Assembly (NCBI RefSeq): GCF_000372725.1 | Contig: NW_005200784.1 | Span: 904,362-968,361, forward strand | DNA: 64,000 nucleotides | DNA from: Emiliania huxleyi CCMP1516 | Lineage: Eukaryota; Haptophyta; Isochrysidales; Noelaerhabdaceae | Direction of reading: 5' to 3' | In this document: one piece after another, positions 1 to 11,500 of the stretch | Layout of the letters: every line of letters begins with the position of its first letter | Numbering within the stretch: the stretch's first letter is position 1 | Translations under genes and position numbers: made by a program | Notes under the pieces: model-generated | The model's database searches: none | Seen by the model: only the letters and a program-made list of their open reading frames with translations | Told to the model about the DNA's origin: nothing

Positions 1-1
1 C

Positions 2-990
2 GGCGTCTGCGAGAAGCTCGGCCTCACCGCCGCCGCCGACGCCGTCCTCCGCGCCCGCGGCGGCGCCTCGCGCGCGGTGAGCGACCCTCGGGCCCAAACC
101 CGCCCCCCCTCCCTCGCCCCCCTCCGCCCGCCGCCGCGAGCCTCCGAGCGTCCGACACCTCTGAGCGCCTGTCATCACCTCTCGACCCCGCACGCAGGCG
201 GCGCTCGGGTCGGACGTCGCTGTCGCCAAGCGAGCCTCGCTGCCGCTCGCCGACGGGCGCGCCGTCGAGCAGGCGCTGCTCGAGGACCTCGCCTCGCGCG
301 CGCTCGACGAGGCGCTCGGCGGCGCCGGCGGCAGGGGCGGCGCCGGCGGCGCCGGCGAGGGCCCGTCGGCCGTCGCCGAGCTGCGCGCGATGCTCCGCTC
401 GGGCGGCGTCGCCGGCCCCGACTACTACGCCGGCCCCGGCTGGCTGCCCGCGTACGTCGAGCTGCTCGAGCTGCTCGGCCGGATGCCCGCGGACGCGCCG
501 CCGGCAGCCGCCCAGGCGGCGGCCCTGCGCGGGCTCCTCACCTCGCTCTGCGCCGCGCCCGCCGCGGCCTGCGTCGCCGCCGACGCACGCCCGGCCACCG
601 CGCCGCTCCCCCTCTCCCGCCGGCTCCTCTCGCTGGCGTGCGGCCTCGACCCGCTCTCCTTGGCAGCGCTGGACCTCGCCGGGGAGGAGCCGCTCGCGCT
701 GAGCTGCGCCGAGGCGTACTCGCTCCTCGCCCACAACGAGCAGCTGCGCGCCTCGCAGCTCTACCGCCACGCGCCGGCCGAGGGCGCGCGAGAGCCGCGG
801 CCCCGCGCCCCGCCGACCCGCGCCGACCCGCGATCCCTCCCCCTTCTCTGCAGGCGCGGACTCGCGGCCGCACAGCCTCGCGCCCGACGAGCAGGCGCGG
901 TCGGCCACGCTCGCCGCCTCGCTCGCCGCGGCGGTGCTGCGTGAGTCGGAGGCCGCCACGCCGCACGTGTGCTGGGCCGCGGGCTGCTGA
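2..990 (+). CDS. 3' end of an unrecognised Ala-rich protein gene (partial)
   Basis: The 5' part lies outside the window. I read three exons: 2-76, 198-783 and 854-990, stop TGA at 988-990, giving the last ~264 residues. Intron 1 (77-197) is GT-AG. Intron 2 (784-853) is GC-AG, and the phase closes exactly (phase 1), which supports it. The protein is Ala/Leu-rich and looks helical, with a stretch around 415-480 encoding Tyr/Leu-rich sequence (DYYAGPGWLPAYVELLELLG) and a later Leu-rich segment ending SLLAHNEQLRASQLY. No domain is recognised; an alpha-solenoid-like protein is possible but unproven. It has no catalytic motif or membrane segment that I can see. Confidence 0.5.
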
Positions 991-1371
991 AAACGGGGGC
1001 CCAGCCGCGGCTGGGGCGGTGGCGCAGCGGCGGTGGGCGGCATGCACCGGCTGTGCTGCCGTGCTGCACGAGTGTGGAGAGTGGGAGGGACCACTCGGCG
1101 CGGGCGCGCGAGTACGTCGTTGGGGGGAGAAAACAAATGTTCCAGTATTAGCAAGCTCAAAAAGAGGAGAACGACTTGCAAGTCCCGCCGCACACCAGCG
1201 GCGGCCCCGACGGCCGACGCCCCGTTCGCGTTCCACAAAAGGGCGCGCGGGGCTTTGTGTGTTACAAAAAAGGCTTTGCGTTGACGCTTTGAGATGATAT
1301 CGATAAGGAGCGAGACTGAGGCAGCGCCCGAGGGAAAACAAAATTGAACGAATATCTTAGGGCCAAAGCCA

Positions 1372-1478
1372 GCCTCCCGCCCCCGCCCCCGCCCCCCGCC
1401 CGCCCGCCCGCCCGCCCGCCCGCCCGCCCGCCCGCCCGCCCCTCCCCGCCCCTCCCGCCCCTCCCCCTTTCCACCACC
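1372..1478. repeat. C-rich low-complexity tract with (CCCG)n
   Basis: About 100 bases of almost pure C/G on the plus strand, including a run of CCCG tetramers around 1,395-1,440 and C-rich clusters up to 1,486. It separates the gene end at 990 from the transposon at 1,487. The rest of 991-1,371 holds nothing I recognise. Confidence 0.8.
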
Positions 1479-1486
1479 CCCCTCCC

Positions 1487-2385
1487 TAGAGCTGTTTAAC
1501 ATTAACTTTGGGCCTAACAGTTGCGCTATTGTTGGCTGAAATCCTCAACGTTGTTCAAGTGTTCACCCCAGCCCATGCTGTTACTGTTTGTTATTGTTGT
1601 TTACTGTTGTTCAGCGGCCAGCAAGCAGAAAACGGCAAAAAACCGGGTAAACCCCGAAATACCTGAGATTTTCCGGGTATTTTCGGGTATTACCCGCACT
1701 GGACGCTGGAGATCGTCGTGGGACACTGCCAGGCCCTCCTTATTGTTGTTCAGCCGGCCTAACGAGTAACGTTAGCTACTATGCTACTGTTGTTGGGGAG
1801 CCCCACTGTTGTTCTGTTGTTACTGTTAACACGCAACACTGTCTTAGGGTACCCCTAGGCTTAAAAGGGTGGGCCCTGGGGCGCCTGCGGCTTAAACGGC
1901 TTAAAACCTGCCCGGGCAGATTTTAAGAGCTGCTGGGCCGCCGATTCCTTAAACGGTCTTAAACGCTTAAACGGTGCGGGAGAGCTCCCGAGGTCGATGG
2001 TCCGGGAGGAGCTCCCGGTAGACGCCGGAGGCCGGGTAGCTGGCTACAATCAGCTAGCCTAGCAGCTAGCTGCACGCGTCCCCTATGCATAGTATGGCTC
2101 CTGCCAGTGCACCAGACTCTTACAGATGTGTCTTCAGAGGGGCGGGTTTTTGTGCCTAATAACGGCAGTATTGGAGAAAATGGCGCGGAACCCAGCGACG
2201 CATGGCCGGTGAGGCCGATTTTTAAACGGTCTTAAAAGAAGGACCCCCCGTGCCTGCAATCTCTTAAATGGTAATTTCAGCCCCCAAATCTCCTCATTTC
2301 TTAAAAGGTCTTAAAAAAATCCGGCCCTCAGAACCCTAGGGGTACCCTAAGAACACTGTTCAGCTCCCAACGTTAAACAGCTCTA
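1487..2385. mobile_element. Non-autonomous hAT-like MITE, 899 bp
   Basis: The element is bounded by a perfect 14-bp terminal inverted repeat, TAGAGCTGTTTAAC at 1487-1500 and its complement at 2372-2385. It is flanked by a perfect 8-bp target duplication, CCCCTCCC, at 1479-1486 and 2386-2393. An 8-bp duplication with YARNG-type ends is typical of the hAT superfamily. It has no transposase reading frame. An inner imperfect inverted repeat (about 1835-1859 and 2331-2359, containing a GGGTACCCCTAGG palindrome) bounds a core of repeated CTTAAA-type motifs in both orientations. A segment at 1647-1700 (GGGTATT/AATACCC motifs) resembles one in the hAT-like element at 31,949-32,873. Confidence 0.85.
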
Positions 2386-2529
2386 CCCCTCCCCCACCAC
2401 GCACCACCACCAGCACCCCCACAAGCCACAACGCTCAACGGGTCGGTGATGGTGTCTCTCGAAGTCGAACGCGGTGTGTCCCGCTGATGGCGTGCGATGA
2501 AACGGACGTATCTTCACGGGCTCTACTGT

Positions 2530-2672
2530 GATGGGAGGACCGCACGCCGCCGCCACCACACAGGGATTTCGAAAGAAGGAAAGAAAGAAAACAGACAAGC
2601 CAAGGGAGGGATGGGAGCAGGGATAAAATAAATAAATAAAACGGACACACCAAACCAGGGGTGGGAGAAGGG
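2530..2672 (-). repeat. Rearranged end boxes of the dispersed 39-kb repeat family
   Basis: This stretch carries both end boxes of the repeat family whose long copy lies at 38,967-40,200: the GGACACACCAAAC box preceded by (TAAA)n at 2,621-2,657, and the CCAAGGGAGGGATGGGAG box preceded by (GAAA)n at 2,575-2,613. It also has the CGCCGCCACCACACAGGGATTT box at 2,536-2,560, here on the other side of the GAAA tract compared with other copies. The ORF is absent, so this is a deletion derivative or a junction of two copies. Confidence 0.6.
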
Positions 2673-2932
2673 TCCCCACCTGCACGAGCAGGATCTTGTA
2701 AGGACGATCAGGGGACACAGGGGAATTTGAGCCCGGGGTAACATCGAAATATACCTTCTCGCAGCTGCGAGACGAGCTTTCTCGGAGCGACAGCCTCAAA
2801 GAAAAAAGGGTGGATGGGTGTGGGGACGATCGCTGGTGAGGGGCGAGCGAGCGGCACATGGCCTGACAAAGAGAAAAAAATCGAAGTCTCGCGACGATAT
2901 CGAATCTGACGAAAAATTACGACAAGTAAGCT

Positions 2933-2958
2933 CCTCTGAAAGTGGGGCACTTCAGAGG
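2933..2958. repeat. Short hairpin upstream of the coiled-coil gene
   Basis: CCTCTGAA at 2933-2940 pairs with TTCAGAGG at 2951-2958, and the stem extends inward through GTG/CAC with one bulged A. It lies about 260 bases before the ATG at 3,220. Confidence 0.5.
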
Positions 2959-3063
2959 CAGAATTGACGTCAGTCTGTGGACTGTGCGCGTCGCCAGTAC
3001 CTTCTCTCTCCTCCTCGTCGAACCCACCACCGTCCCCTTTCTCCTCCTATCTGTCTAGTGTGT

Positions 3064-3112
3064 GCCTGCTGGGGGAGCAGACGGCTTCGTTACGAAGCTG
3101 CCCCCAGCAGGC
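3064..3112 (+). promoter_or_regulatory. Strong hairpin in the probable 5' leader of the coiled-coil gene
   Basis: GCCTGCTGGGGG at 3064-3075 pairs perfectly with CCCCCAGCAGGC at 3101-3112. Inside it, CTTCG-TTA-CGAAG (3084-3096) forms a second perfect stem, so nearly the whole 49 bases fold as one rod. It ends about 107 bases before the chosen ATG (3,220). A leader RNA structure or the relic of a small inverted-repeat element are both possible. Confidence 0.5.
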
Positions 3113-3219
3113 GTCTTGACGCGTATCAAAATTCTTCCCTAGAAAGAGGCTTCCGGAAATTCTTCTTCGCGGCTGGTGCTCAAACGCCGCTCACAACGAC
3201 TCCAGGCGGCGGGACAGCG

Positions 3220-5031
3220 ATGGATCCTGTCGAGCTCCTCGATCGGCAGCTCCAGGCGCTCAGCGCCCCGGTCGACGGCGACGCCGCTCACGCAGAGCTC
3301 CAGGAGGCGCGGCGGCTCATCGCGGAGCGCGACGAGGACATCCGGTCGTACGAGGGCCAGGTCAACTCGCTCGAGGCGGAGCGGCGAGGCCTGCGCGCCG
3401 ACGCGGCGGCGGCGCGAGAGGAGGCCAGCCTGCTGGCGAGCGCCGCCGAGGCGGGCGAGGCGGCCACCGCCGAGCTGCAGCGGCAAGTGTCGCGCGCCGA
3501 GGCGGACGCGCGGCAAGTGCCGCGGCTGGTTTCGGCGCTCGCGCGGCTCGCGCTCGAGGGGCAGCTGCTCACGCGCGCGGTTGCGGACGCCGAGGCGGAG
3601 ACGCAGGAGGCGGCTCGCGAGCGGACAGAGCTGTCGGCCTCGCTCGCGCTCGCGCAGCAGCGGGGAAACGGCGAGGCGGCGGCGCGGGCGGCGCAGGAGC
3701 GCGCCGAGTCGGAGCGGCTGCTGGCCGAGGAGCGGCGCGCCGGCGCGCGACTCCGCGGCTCGAACCAGGCGCTGGAGGAGAAGCTTGCGGCGGTGGCGGA
3801 GCAGCTGGTGAGCGAGCGCGCCTCCCTGGGGTCGGTGCGCGCGCAGGCGGTGGAGGACGCTGCGAGGGTCGGCTCGCTGGAGGTGAGGCTGCAGGCGAGC
3901 GACGAGGCGCTGGCGGCGGCGCGGGACGCGCTGGTGGCCGCGCAGGCCGACGCGGCGGCCGACGCGCGGGCTGCGGCGCGGCACGAGGCGGAGGCGATCC
4001 GGCTGGCCGTCCGTGTGGAGGCGCTCGAGCTGGCCGCGGGGCGGAGCGAGCGGGCGGCGGCGGTGCGCGGCGACGCCGAGGCGGAGGCGCGGGAGGCGGC
4101 GCAGGGCGCGGCCCGCGAGGTCGAGACCCTCCGCGCTGCGGCCAGCGCCGCGCGGGAGCTGGCCGAGTCTGCCGCAGAGAGCGCTGCGCGCGGGCACGCG
4201 GCGGAGCTGGCCCGGGCGAGAGAGGCGCACGCCAAGGAGGTGGAGGAGCTGCGCGTGCGGTGCGCCGACCTGGCGAGCGCCGCGAGCGCCGCGAGCGTGC
4301 GCGTGAGCAAGGCCGAGGCGGAGGCGCGCCGGCTCGGCCGGGCGGAGCGGCAGGGCGCCGGGCTCGAGGCGCGCGTGCGGCACCTCGAGGCGGAGCTCAA
4401 GAAGAAGTCGGAGATGGCGGAGCGGCTGCTGCGCCGCCGGAGCTCGTACGCCGCGCCGCCGCCGGCCGCGCTGCCCCCCGCCCTGGTCGGCGATTTGCTC
4501 GACCTCGACGCACCCGACTTGCCGCCGCAGCCGCTCGCGCCGCCGCCGGTCGCGACGCCGGCGCTCGCCACGCCGGCGAGCGCCGCCGCCGCCGCCCCGA
4601 CGCCCAAGGGGGCGCCCTCGCCGCCCTTCAGCCTCGACGCCGTCCTCGCGGGCGCGCCGGCGGAGCCCGCCGCCGCCACTCTCTCCTCCCGCCCGGCCAG
4701 CGAGGCTGGCGAGGGAGCAGCGCCCGACGGGCCGCTAAAGGCCTTCCGGATGCCGACGCAGACGGCCGCGGCCGCAGACAAGGAGAACACGGCGGCTGCG
4801 GCGGCGGCGCGTGCGCGTGGCGCGGCCGCGAAGCCACCGCACGGGTCGCACCGCCGGGACCCGTCGCCGCTTCCGGGCGGGAGCACGCACGGGCGCGTGG
4901 GCGCGGCCGCGGTCTCCGGCCCACGGCCCGCGTCGGAGCAGCGGCGCCGGTGCAGCTTCCGCGAGGTGCCCTCGCGCTACAGGTCCCCGAGCATGCGCAG
5001 TGTCGCGCACGCTTCCGGCCAGGGCCGATGA
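3220..5031 (+). CDS. Coiled-coil protein of unknown function
   Basis: A single exon encodes 603 residues from the ATG at 3220 (MDPVELLDRQLQ). The open frame extends 81 codons further upstream, but that part is compositionally different and contains a strong hairpin, so I take it as leader. Residues ~20-410 are a long, almost uninterrupted coiled coil very rich in Ala, Glu and Arg with Leu at heptad positions. Residues ~410-500 are Pro/Ala-rich linker, and the tail (~500-603) is basic and Ser/Pro/Arg-rich, ending with RYRSPSMRS. There is no membrane segment or catalytic motif. A cytoskeletal, basal-body or tethering role would fit the architecture, but nothing here proves it. Start choice is the least certain part. 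Confidence 0.65.
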   Translation: MDPVELLDRQLQALSAPVDGDAAHAELQEARRLIAERDEDIRSYEGQVNSLEAERRGLRADAAAAREEASLLASAAEAGEAATAELQRQVSRAEADARQVPRLVSALARLALEGQLLTRAVADAEAETQEAARERTELSASLALAQQRGNGEAAARAAQERAESERLLAEERRAGARLRGSNQALEEKLAAVAEQLVSERASLGSVRAQAVEDAARVGSLEVRLQASDEALAAARDALVAAQADAAADARAAARHEAEAIRLAVRVEALELAAGRSERAAAVRGDAEAEAREAAQGAAREVETLRAAASAARELAESAAESAARGHAAELARAREAHAKEVEELRVRCADLASAASAASVRVSKAEAEARRLGRAERQGAGLEARVRHLEAELKKKSEMAERLLRRRSSYAAPPPAALPPALVGDLLDLDAPDLPPQPLAPPPVATPALATPASAAAAAPTPKGAPSPPFSLDAVLAGAPAEPAAATLSSRPASEAGEGAAPDGPLKAFRMPTQTAAAADKENTAAAAAARARGAAAKPPHGSHRRDPSPLPGGSTHGRVGAAAVSGPRPASEQRRRCSFREVPSRYRSPSMRSVAHASGQGR

Positions 5032-5155
5032 GAAAGCTGGCGCGTTTGTGCGGAAAATGGGAACCGGTGGGAGGCCGGCCCCGCGTCAGGAGCTCTGCTG
5101 CCTTTGGAGGGCCAGTGCGCGCGCGGGACAGTACCTTGGAGTGTGAAGGCTTCGT

Positions 5156-5188
5156 AGCCCTCCGGTCTACTAAGTCGTCCGGAGGGCT
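5156..5188. repeat. Hairpin in the 3' region of the coiled-coil gene
   Basis: AGCCCTCCGG at 5156-5165 pairs perfectly with CCGGAGGGCT at 5179-5188 with a 13-base loop. It sits 125 bases after the stop codon. The remainder of 5,032-5,562 contains a C-tract (about 5,262-5,276) and a short GT run, and otherwise nothing recognised. Confidence 0.5.
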
Positions 5189-5562
5189 GGAGCCAGGTCA
5201 TTCATTAATGCGCGCGGGAGGGCCCAGTGCGGTGGAGGGAACCGTCAACTGACATCTGACTCCCCCCCCCCCCGCCCCCGACCGCCCCGTGTGTGTGTGC
5301 CGCCGTGTGGCCGTGCCCGTGTTGGCTGCCCCGGGCGCGTCGAGATTCGCATCGGTGGCTTTCTGTTTTAAGTGTTATTGAATTATGGCTAGTTCCGTCT
5401 TCCGCAATATACTGTATTGCGCCGAGACGCGAGAGAGTCGAGACAGCAGACACGCTCGTAATCTGTGAAAACGTCCAACGGAGCTCCGTGTTGCTCCCCC
5501 AGCCACATCGGGGCATGCACAGATCGCATGCTATGGTCGAGTCTGTCCGGCCCGGTCATGCT

Positions 5563-8500
5563 CTAGTTTAGATAGCGAAGGCTGCTGAAGGAGCCGTGAG
5601 CGGTCGATGCCTCAACAAGTGAGTCGTCTTGCTCCTCTTCGCGCGCGTCGCTGGAGCCGCGGCGCTGCCGGAGCCGAGCCACCGCTATGCGGCGGAGAAG
5701 GAGCTGCCACTGTCGCTCGAGCGGCCCCGCGTCGCACGGCACGGCTCCCATGCCGCGCAGCACTTGGCGCAAGCTCACCTTGCGGTGCTCCTCCGACGAG
5801 TAGAGCGGCACCGCCACCGTGTCGTAGAGCTTGTACGGCGACCGCTGCAGCACCTGCGGCGTCTGCTGGAAAAAGTTGCGGAACGGAACGCCGCCGCAGA
5901 TGGGGTCCTGCTCGTGGACCATGGCGATGGTGATGCGTCGGTCCATCGCCGCTTGCACGAGGCGCGCGACGGCGCCGCCGGCGTCCAGGAAGGTCTTATC
6001 GTTCAGGTAGAGGAGAAGGACGTTGTATCCCTCGAGCGGGGCCGCGCTGGCTCCCTCGAGCGCCACCTCCGCATCGCGGATCGCGACATCCTCGGCGCTG
6101 GCGGTAGAGCCGCGCCCCTCCCCCGCCGCATTCTTGAGCTCCCTTGCAATGCCGACGGCGCCCTGGTTGTCGCGGCACACGAGGATGGTGACGGGGCCGC
6201 TGAAGGCACAGGGCCCCGGTTGGCGAGGGACCATTACTCCTGCAGCAAGCTCGGCCGGGCAGCTCGCGTAGTAAGGAGAGTGCAGCAGCATGCGCAGCGC
6301 AACAGCCTTGAGCGACTCGAGCTGAAAGGCGTTCACCCGCACCCACACGATCGGATCCACCCCGAAGATGCGCGCGAGCATCTGATCTGGCCCGCAGTAG
6401 GAAGGATAGGCCGCGGGGGCGACGTCGACGCAGTTCGCGCGGCATTCGTCCATCAACACCGCGAGCGAGGCGCCGCCCTTTGTGGTGTCGGCCTCGTACA
6501 CAGGGATGAAGGGCCGATCCGAGGCGAGCGCCGCGTACAGCTCGCGGCGGCAGTTCGGGCTTTTGAAGTAGCCGGTCGAGAGAAAGGAGATGAAGGTGGC
6601 GGCATCGGCCACCGACTCCTCCAGCCTGCCTAAGTCGCTGAGGCAATCCACGTCTAGCCAGATCCGGACGCCGGGCAGCAGCAGCTGCAGCTGGCGCACG
6701 AGGGTGTGCGTCTGGTCCTGGCCGGTGCCCCAGGTGTGCGAGATGAACGCGTGGAAGTGGGATGTGAGCGGCAGTTCGAGAACTGGGGGACGGCCGGTCG
6801 AGGCAAGTCGGATCGTCGGTGCGCGGACGGCGGTGGCGGTCCTCAAGAGGATGACGAGCAGCGACACGGCGAGCATTGAGGCGGTGAGCGCGATGACAAA
6901 CTCGCTCGCGCTGCGCGAGCTGTCGATGCCGACGAGTCGATAGCACTGTGCGTCGTCGTCGCAAAGCTGGATCACGGTGCCGAGGCAGAAGCAGCACATG
7001 AGCAACAGGTTGGCGGTGCACGCGAGGTAGAGGTCGTCGGCACGCTTGAAGGGCCGTGCGAGGGCGAGGGCGGCGAGGTAGAGGCCCGAGACGACAGAGG
7101 CGACAACGAGGCGGAGCAACTTGCTCGATCCTTCGTCTGTCTGGATGAAGAGCACTAGCGAGGCGAGGAAGATCTTGCGGCCTATATCGACGACCTCCCA
7201 GAAGAGGAAGCGCGGGTCGTAGTCGCGCCAGAGGAAGCGGCAAGCTCGGGCGAGGGAGCTGCTGCGCTGGGCCCGCAGCTCCGAGCGGATCGAAAGCAGC
7301 AGCGCGAGGAAAGAGAAAGGGACGAGCACAGGCCAGAGGACGAAGAAGGCCCAAAAGTAGGCGTCGAGGCCGCGGTACTCGTCGTCGTCGGCGCTGCAGA
7401 GCACGTCGAGGTCGGCCACGAGGTAGCTGCGCCTCTCATCGGTAAACACGTCGATGTTAAACGACTCACACTGCTTCGCCTTGAAGATGGAGCGCGAGAC
7501 GGAGGGCAGCACAAGGTAGGCGACGAGGATCGCCCAGTAGAGCAACCGGCTCTTCGTCGATCGGACAACGTCGCGTTGGACGGCGTCGGGGCGACCCATG
7601 AGTAGCCACACCGCGAGCGCGTGAAAGGCGAGGGCGGCGCCTCCGAGTAGGACAAGCAGGACGGGCCAGAGGGCGGCGAGCAAGAGCCGGTCTCGCATTG
7701 AGCCAATGCAGGCATCCGGGTAGGTGAGGCCGAGGAGGTCGAAGCTGATTGAGTCCAAGAAGTCCGTCCAGCGCGTAAAGTCCTCGTGGAGGCGGACGCC
7801 GTAGACGGGGCCGAGTGTCGCAGCGACCTGGTAGAAGCTGATTAGGAGCTTGAACTTGGGCTGGACGCCAACGCGCGCGTCGATGAAGGCGAGCCAGTGC
7901 GTAACGCGATCACCAAAGCGGCCCCACGCCTCGATGCGGGCGAGCGTGCAGTACATGAGGTAAGCTGTCCCAGCGAGGGCAAAGATGACTGCTGCTAAGA
8001 TGCCGAAGCGCCCCGTCGTCGGGCAGTCCTCGCAGCCTCCCACCGAGCGGCTGAAGTACTGCTCGTCGCTCACGCACCACTCGCAGAGCGGGCCGGTGTG
8101 GCCAAGGTCGCAGCCTGGGCCGGCGCCGCCAGACGCCGCGAGGCGGCGGCGGGAGGTCTCCGTCGCGCCGCCCGAGCCGCTGCAGTGGTCGGAGGCGTCG
8201 CACTCGTGAATCTCGGTGGTGAGGGGCGAGGCGCGCCAGTAGTCGCGCTGGACGCCGAGGGACTCGAGGGTGGTGTTGGCCGCGCAGTTGGCGTTCGGCG
8301 GGCACGCTTTACAGTGCTCGGTCGGGAAGCGGAAGATGTCATCCGGAAGGGCGCTCGCGTCCTGCAGGTAGAAGCCCTCCTTGCAGATGGAGCAGGTGGC
8401 GTCGCCGCTCTTGGAGCTGGTAGGGTAAGGGCAGGGGGTACACTGGGAGAGGCCATCGCTCGCCGCGTAGGTGCCCGCCTCGCACTCCTCGCACTCGGTG

Positions 8501-11500
8501 GAGGAGGCTGCGAAGCGTCCGGTCGGGCACAACTCGCACGCAGACATGTTGGCCGAAGGAGCGATGCTGCCTGGAGCGCAAGCGGTTGGCTGCGCGGCGC
8601 CGCCGGCGCAGAAGCTGCCAGGCGCGCAACCGACGCAATCGTCGAGGCTCTCCAGCGTCGTGGACGCCTTCCCGTTGTAGAAACCGGCGGGGCAGCTCGC
8701 GGGCAGCTGAGCGCTGCTTCCCCTCGGACAGAACGTACCCGGCGCGCACTCGAGGCAGCCCGCGGCTCCGGAGTCCGGCTGGTACGTCCCGAGGCCGCAG
8801 ACGGTGCACTGGCCCTGAGCGGGCTTGGCTGCGGTTCCTGGAGAGCACACGGCAGGCGCGGCGCCGCCTCCCGCGCACGACGAGCCGGCGGGACAAGCGA
8901 GGCAGTCGGGGTCGCCGTCGGCGTCCGTCACGTTGGCGTACGTGCCCGGCGAGCACTGCGCGTCCAGCTCGCGCGACGAGCCCTGAGGGCAAAACTTGCC
9001 CGCAGCGCAGCGCACGCAGGCGGCGGCGGCGAGCTTGCTCTGGTAGTAACCCTCGGCGCACAGCTCGCACGCCTCGTTGCGGGTGCCGTTGGCGAAGCTG
9101 CCCTCGCGGCACGCCGCCTGCTCGGTGGAGCCGGTGGTGGCGAAGTGGCCCGGCGAGGCGTCGGTGCACTCGCTCGCGTCGGTGAGGTTGGTGGCGCTCG
9201 AGTAGCTGCCAGCCTCGCACGGCAGCGGCGCCGCCGCGCCAACAGCGCAGTAGCTGCCCGCATCGCACGGCTCGCACGCCGCCTTGCCGGTCTCGTCCTG
9301 GTACGTGCCGCCGGCGCAGGGCGTGCACGCGCCCTGCCCGTACGCGTCCGTGTACGACCCCTTGGCGCACGCCGTCTGCTGCGTCGAGCCCGTGGTGGCG
9401 AAGTGGCCCGGCGAGGCGTCGGTGCACTCGGTCGCGGCGGTCGCGCCCTGGTAGGAGCCCTCGGCGCACAGCTCGCAGACCTCGTTGCGCGTACCGCTGG
9501 CGAAGCTGCCCTCGCCGCACGCCGTCTGCTCGGAGGAGCCCCGGGCGGCGATGTGGCCCGGAGCGGCGGGCGTGCACTGCGAGGCGGCCGACAGGTCCGT
9601 CCTGTCCGAGTAGGAACCGCCCTCGCACGGCAGCGGCCTCGACGCGCCCGGCTCGCAGTAGCTGCCCATGTCGCACGGAAGGCAGCTCGTCGCGTTCGAC
9701 TTGGCCTGGTACGATCCGCCCGCACAGCTGGCGCACTCGGAGAGGCCGGCCGTGGCGGCGAAAGAGCCCGGCGAGCACTCGGAGGGCGGCGCCGCCCCGC
9801 CGCCGCACGACGAGCCGGCGGGGCAGGCGAGGCACTCGGGGTCGCCGCTCTGGTCGGTCAGCCTCGCGTACGTGCCCGCCTCGCACTGCGCGTCCAGCTC
9901 GCGCGACGAGCCCTCGGGGCAAAACTTGCCCGCAGCGCAGCGGACGCAGGCGGCCTTGCCGGTCTCGCTCTGGAAGTAGCCCTCGGCGCACCGCTCGCAC
10001 GCCTCGTTGCCATCCCCAGATGCGAAGCTGCCGGCGCGGCAAGGCACACAGGTGGAGTTCATTGTCGCTCCGGTGTCAGAGCTCGAGGTGCCGGCAGGGC
10101 AGAGAAGGCACGATTCAATTGAGATTTGGTTACCGGGTTGTACCTGCCGGCGGGGCACGCTTGCCGCACCATGCTCCCGTCCACCACCTCGCAGTAGCCG
10201 CCCGAAGCGCAATCCTCACAGCGGTCTGACTTCACAGCGGTGGAGAAGGTCCCAGCACTGCAGGTGAGACAGTTCTCTTGACCGCTTTTCGACTGGTACT
10301 GACCGCGTGGGCAGTCGAGACAGTCGTCAGCGTTGGACGCTCCGAACAGCGGCATGCTGGTTCCGTTGGGGCAGGGCATTGGAAGCGCGCTCACCTCCTC
10401 GCAAAAGTGTCCGAGGGGGCAAAAACCGCTACATCCGGCGGTCTCAAGGTTGGTGGCGTTGCCGTAGTACCGTGCAGGACAGGCGTTGCAGCCGAGCACG
10501 TCGCCCTCGAACGCGCCACGAGTGGGCATCCATTCGCCGAGCTGGCAGGGGAACCAGCTTAGTTGGGAGACGGCCGTGATGGTGATTCCGTCGCCGGCGA
10601 CATTGCTCACAAATTGGGAGTCACGAATTGAACCCAGCGAGGAGGCAAGGCCGCTGTAGTAGAATGCCGAGGCTGAGGCCGCCCGGTTTTCACTCACGTT
10701 TGACCTCACGAGGGTTGCGATACTCGTGAAGCTCTCGAATCTGGCTCCTCCGCCGCTGTTTACAGCTGTGTTGTTGCTCACCGCACTGTCGACAAGCGAC
10801 AATGCTCCGCTGTCGGCCATGGTGATGCCGCCGCCGTTTGAGCCAGCGGAGCAGTCTGTAATGCTCGAGCTTTTGGTAAGCGCAAGCGCGCCGCTCTGCC
10901 GGATTGAGATGCCGCCGCCGTCGCGCTCAGCGCGGCAGCCAGAGAGGCTCGACCGGTCGAGCTCGACGTCTCCGCTGTTGGCAATGGCGATGCCGCCGCC
11001 GCCTCCACCGGCCGTGCTGCTGTTCACCGCGCTGTCGGTCAACGAAAGCGCTCCGCTGTCGGCCAAAGCGATGCCGCCGCCGTTTGAGCCGGCGGAGCAG
11101 TCTGCAATGCTCGAGCTAGCGGTAAGCGCAAGTGCACCGCCCTGCCGGATCGAGATGCCACCACCATCCCCCTCAGCGCGGCAGCCAGAGAGGCTCGATC
11201 CCTCGAGCTCGACAACTCCGCTGTCGGCCATGGCGATGCCGCCGCCATCTCCGCCGGAGGCGGAATTCTCGATGCTCGAGTCGGCCAACTTGAGGGAGCC
11301 CGCACCGGACCCTTGGATGGCGCCGCCGTCGCCATCGGAGAAACCGTTGACGAGCGTCAGACCTTGGAGGGTCAGGCTGCAGCCGCCAGAGAGGGAAAAG
11401 AGCCGCGACCGACCCTGGCCGTCGAGAGTTGCGCCAACTCCTTCGCTGCGAACAACAAGCGTGATATTGCCGCTGCACTCGAGCGATGAGTCGAGCACCT

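Noticed and set aside
1843-1856. Telomere-like TTAGGG within CTTAGGGTACCCCTAG
   Set aside because: A single unit inside a palindrome of a MITE, not a tandem telomeric array.
3139-4886. Long minus-strand frames opposite the coiled-coil gene
   Set aside because: GC-biased shadows of the plus-strand coding region without domain features.
8098-10122. 674-codon plus-strand reading frame opposite the Cys-rich repeats
   Set aside because: It is the mirror of the GCC2/GCC3 repeats; the minus strand gives regular Cys spacing, the plus strand only Ala/Arg/Gly-biased text.
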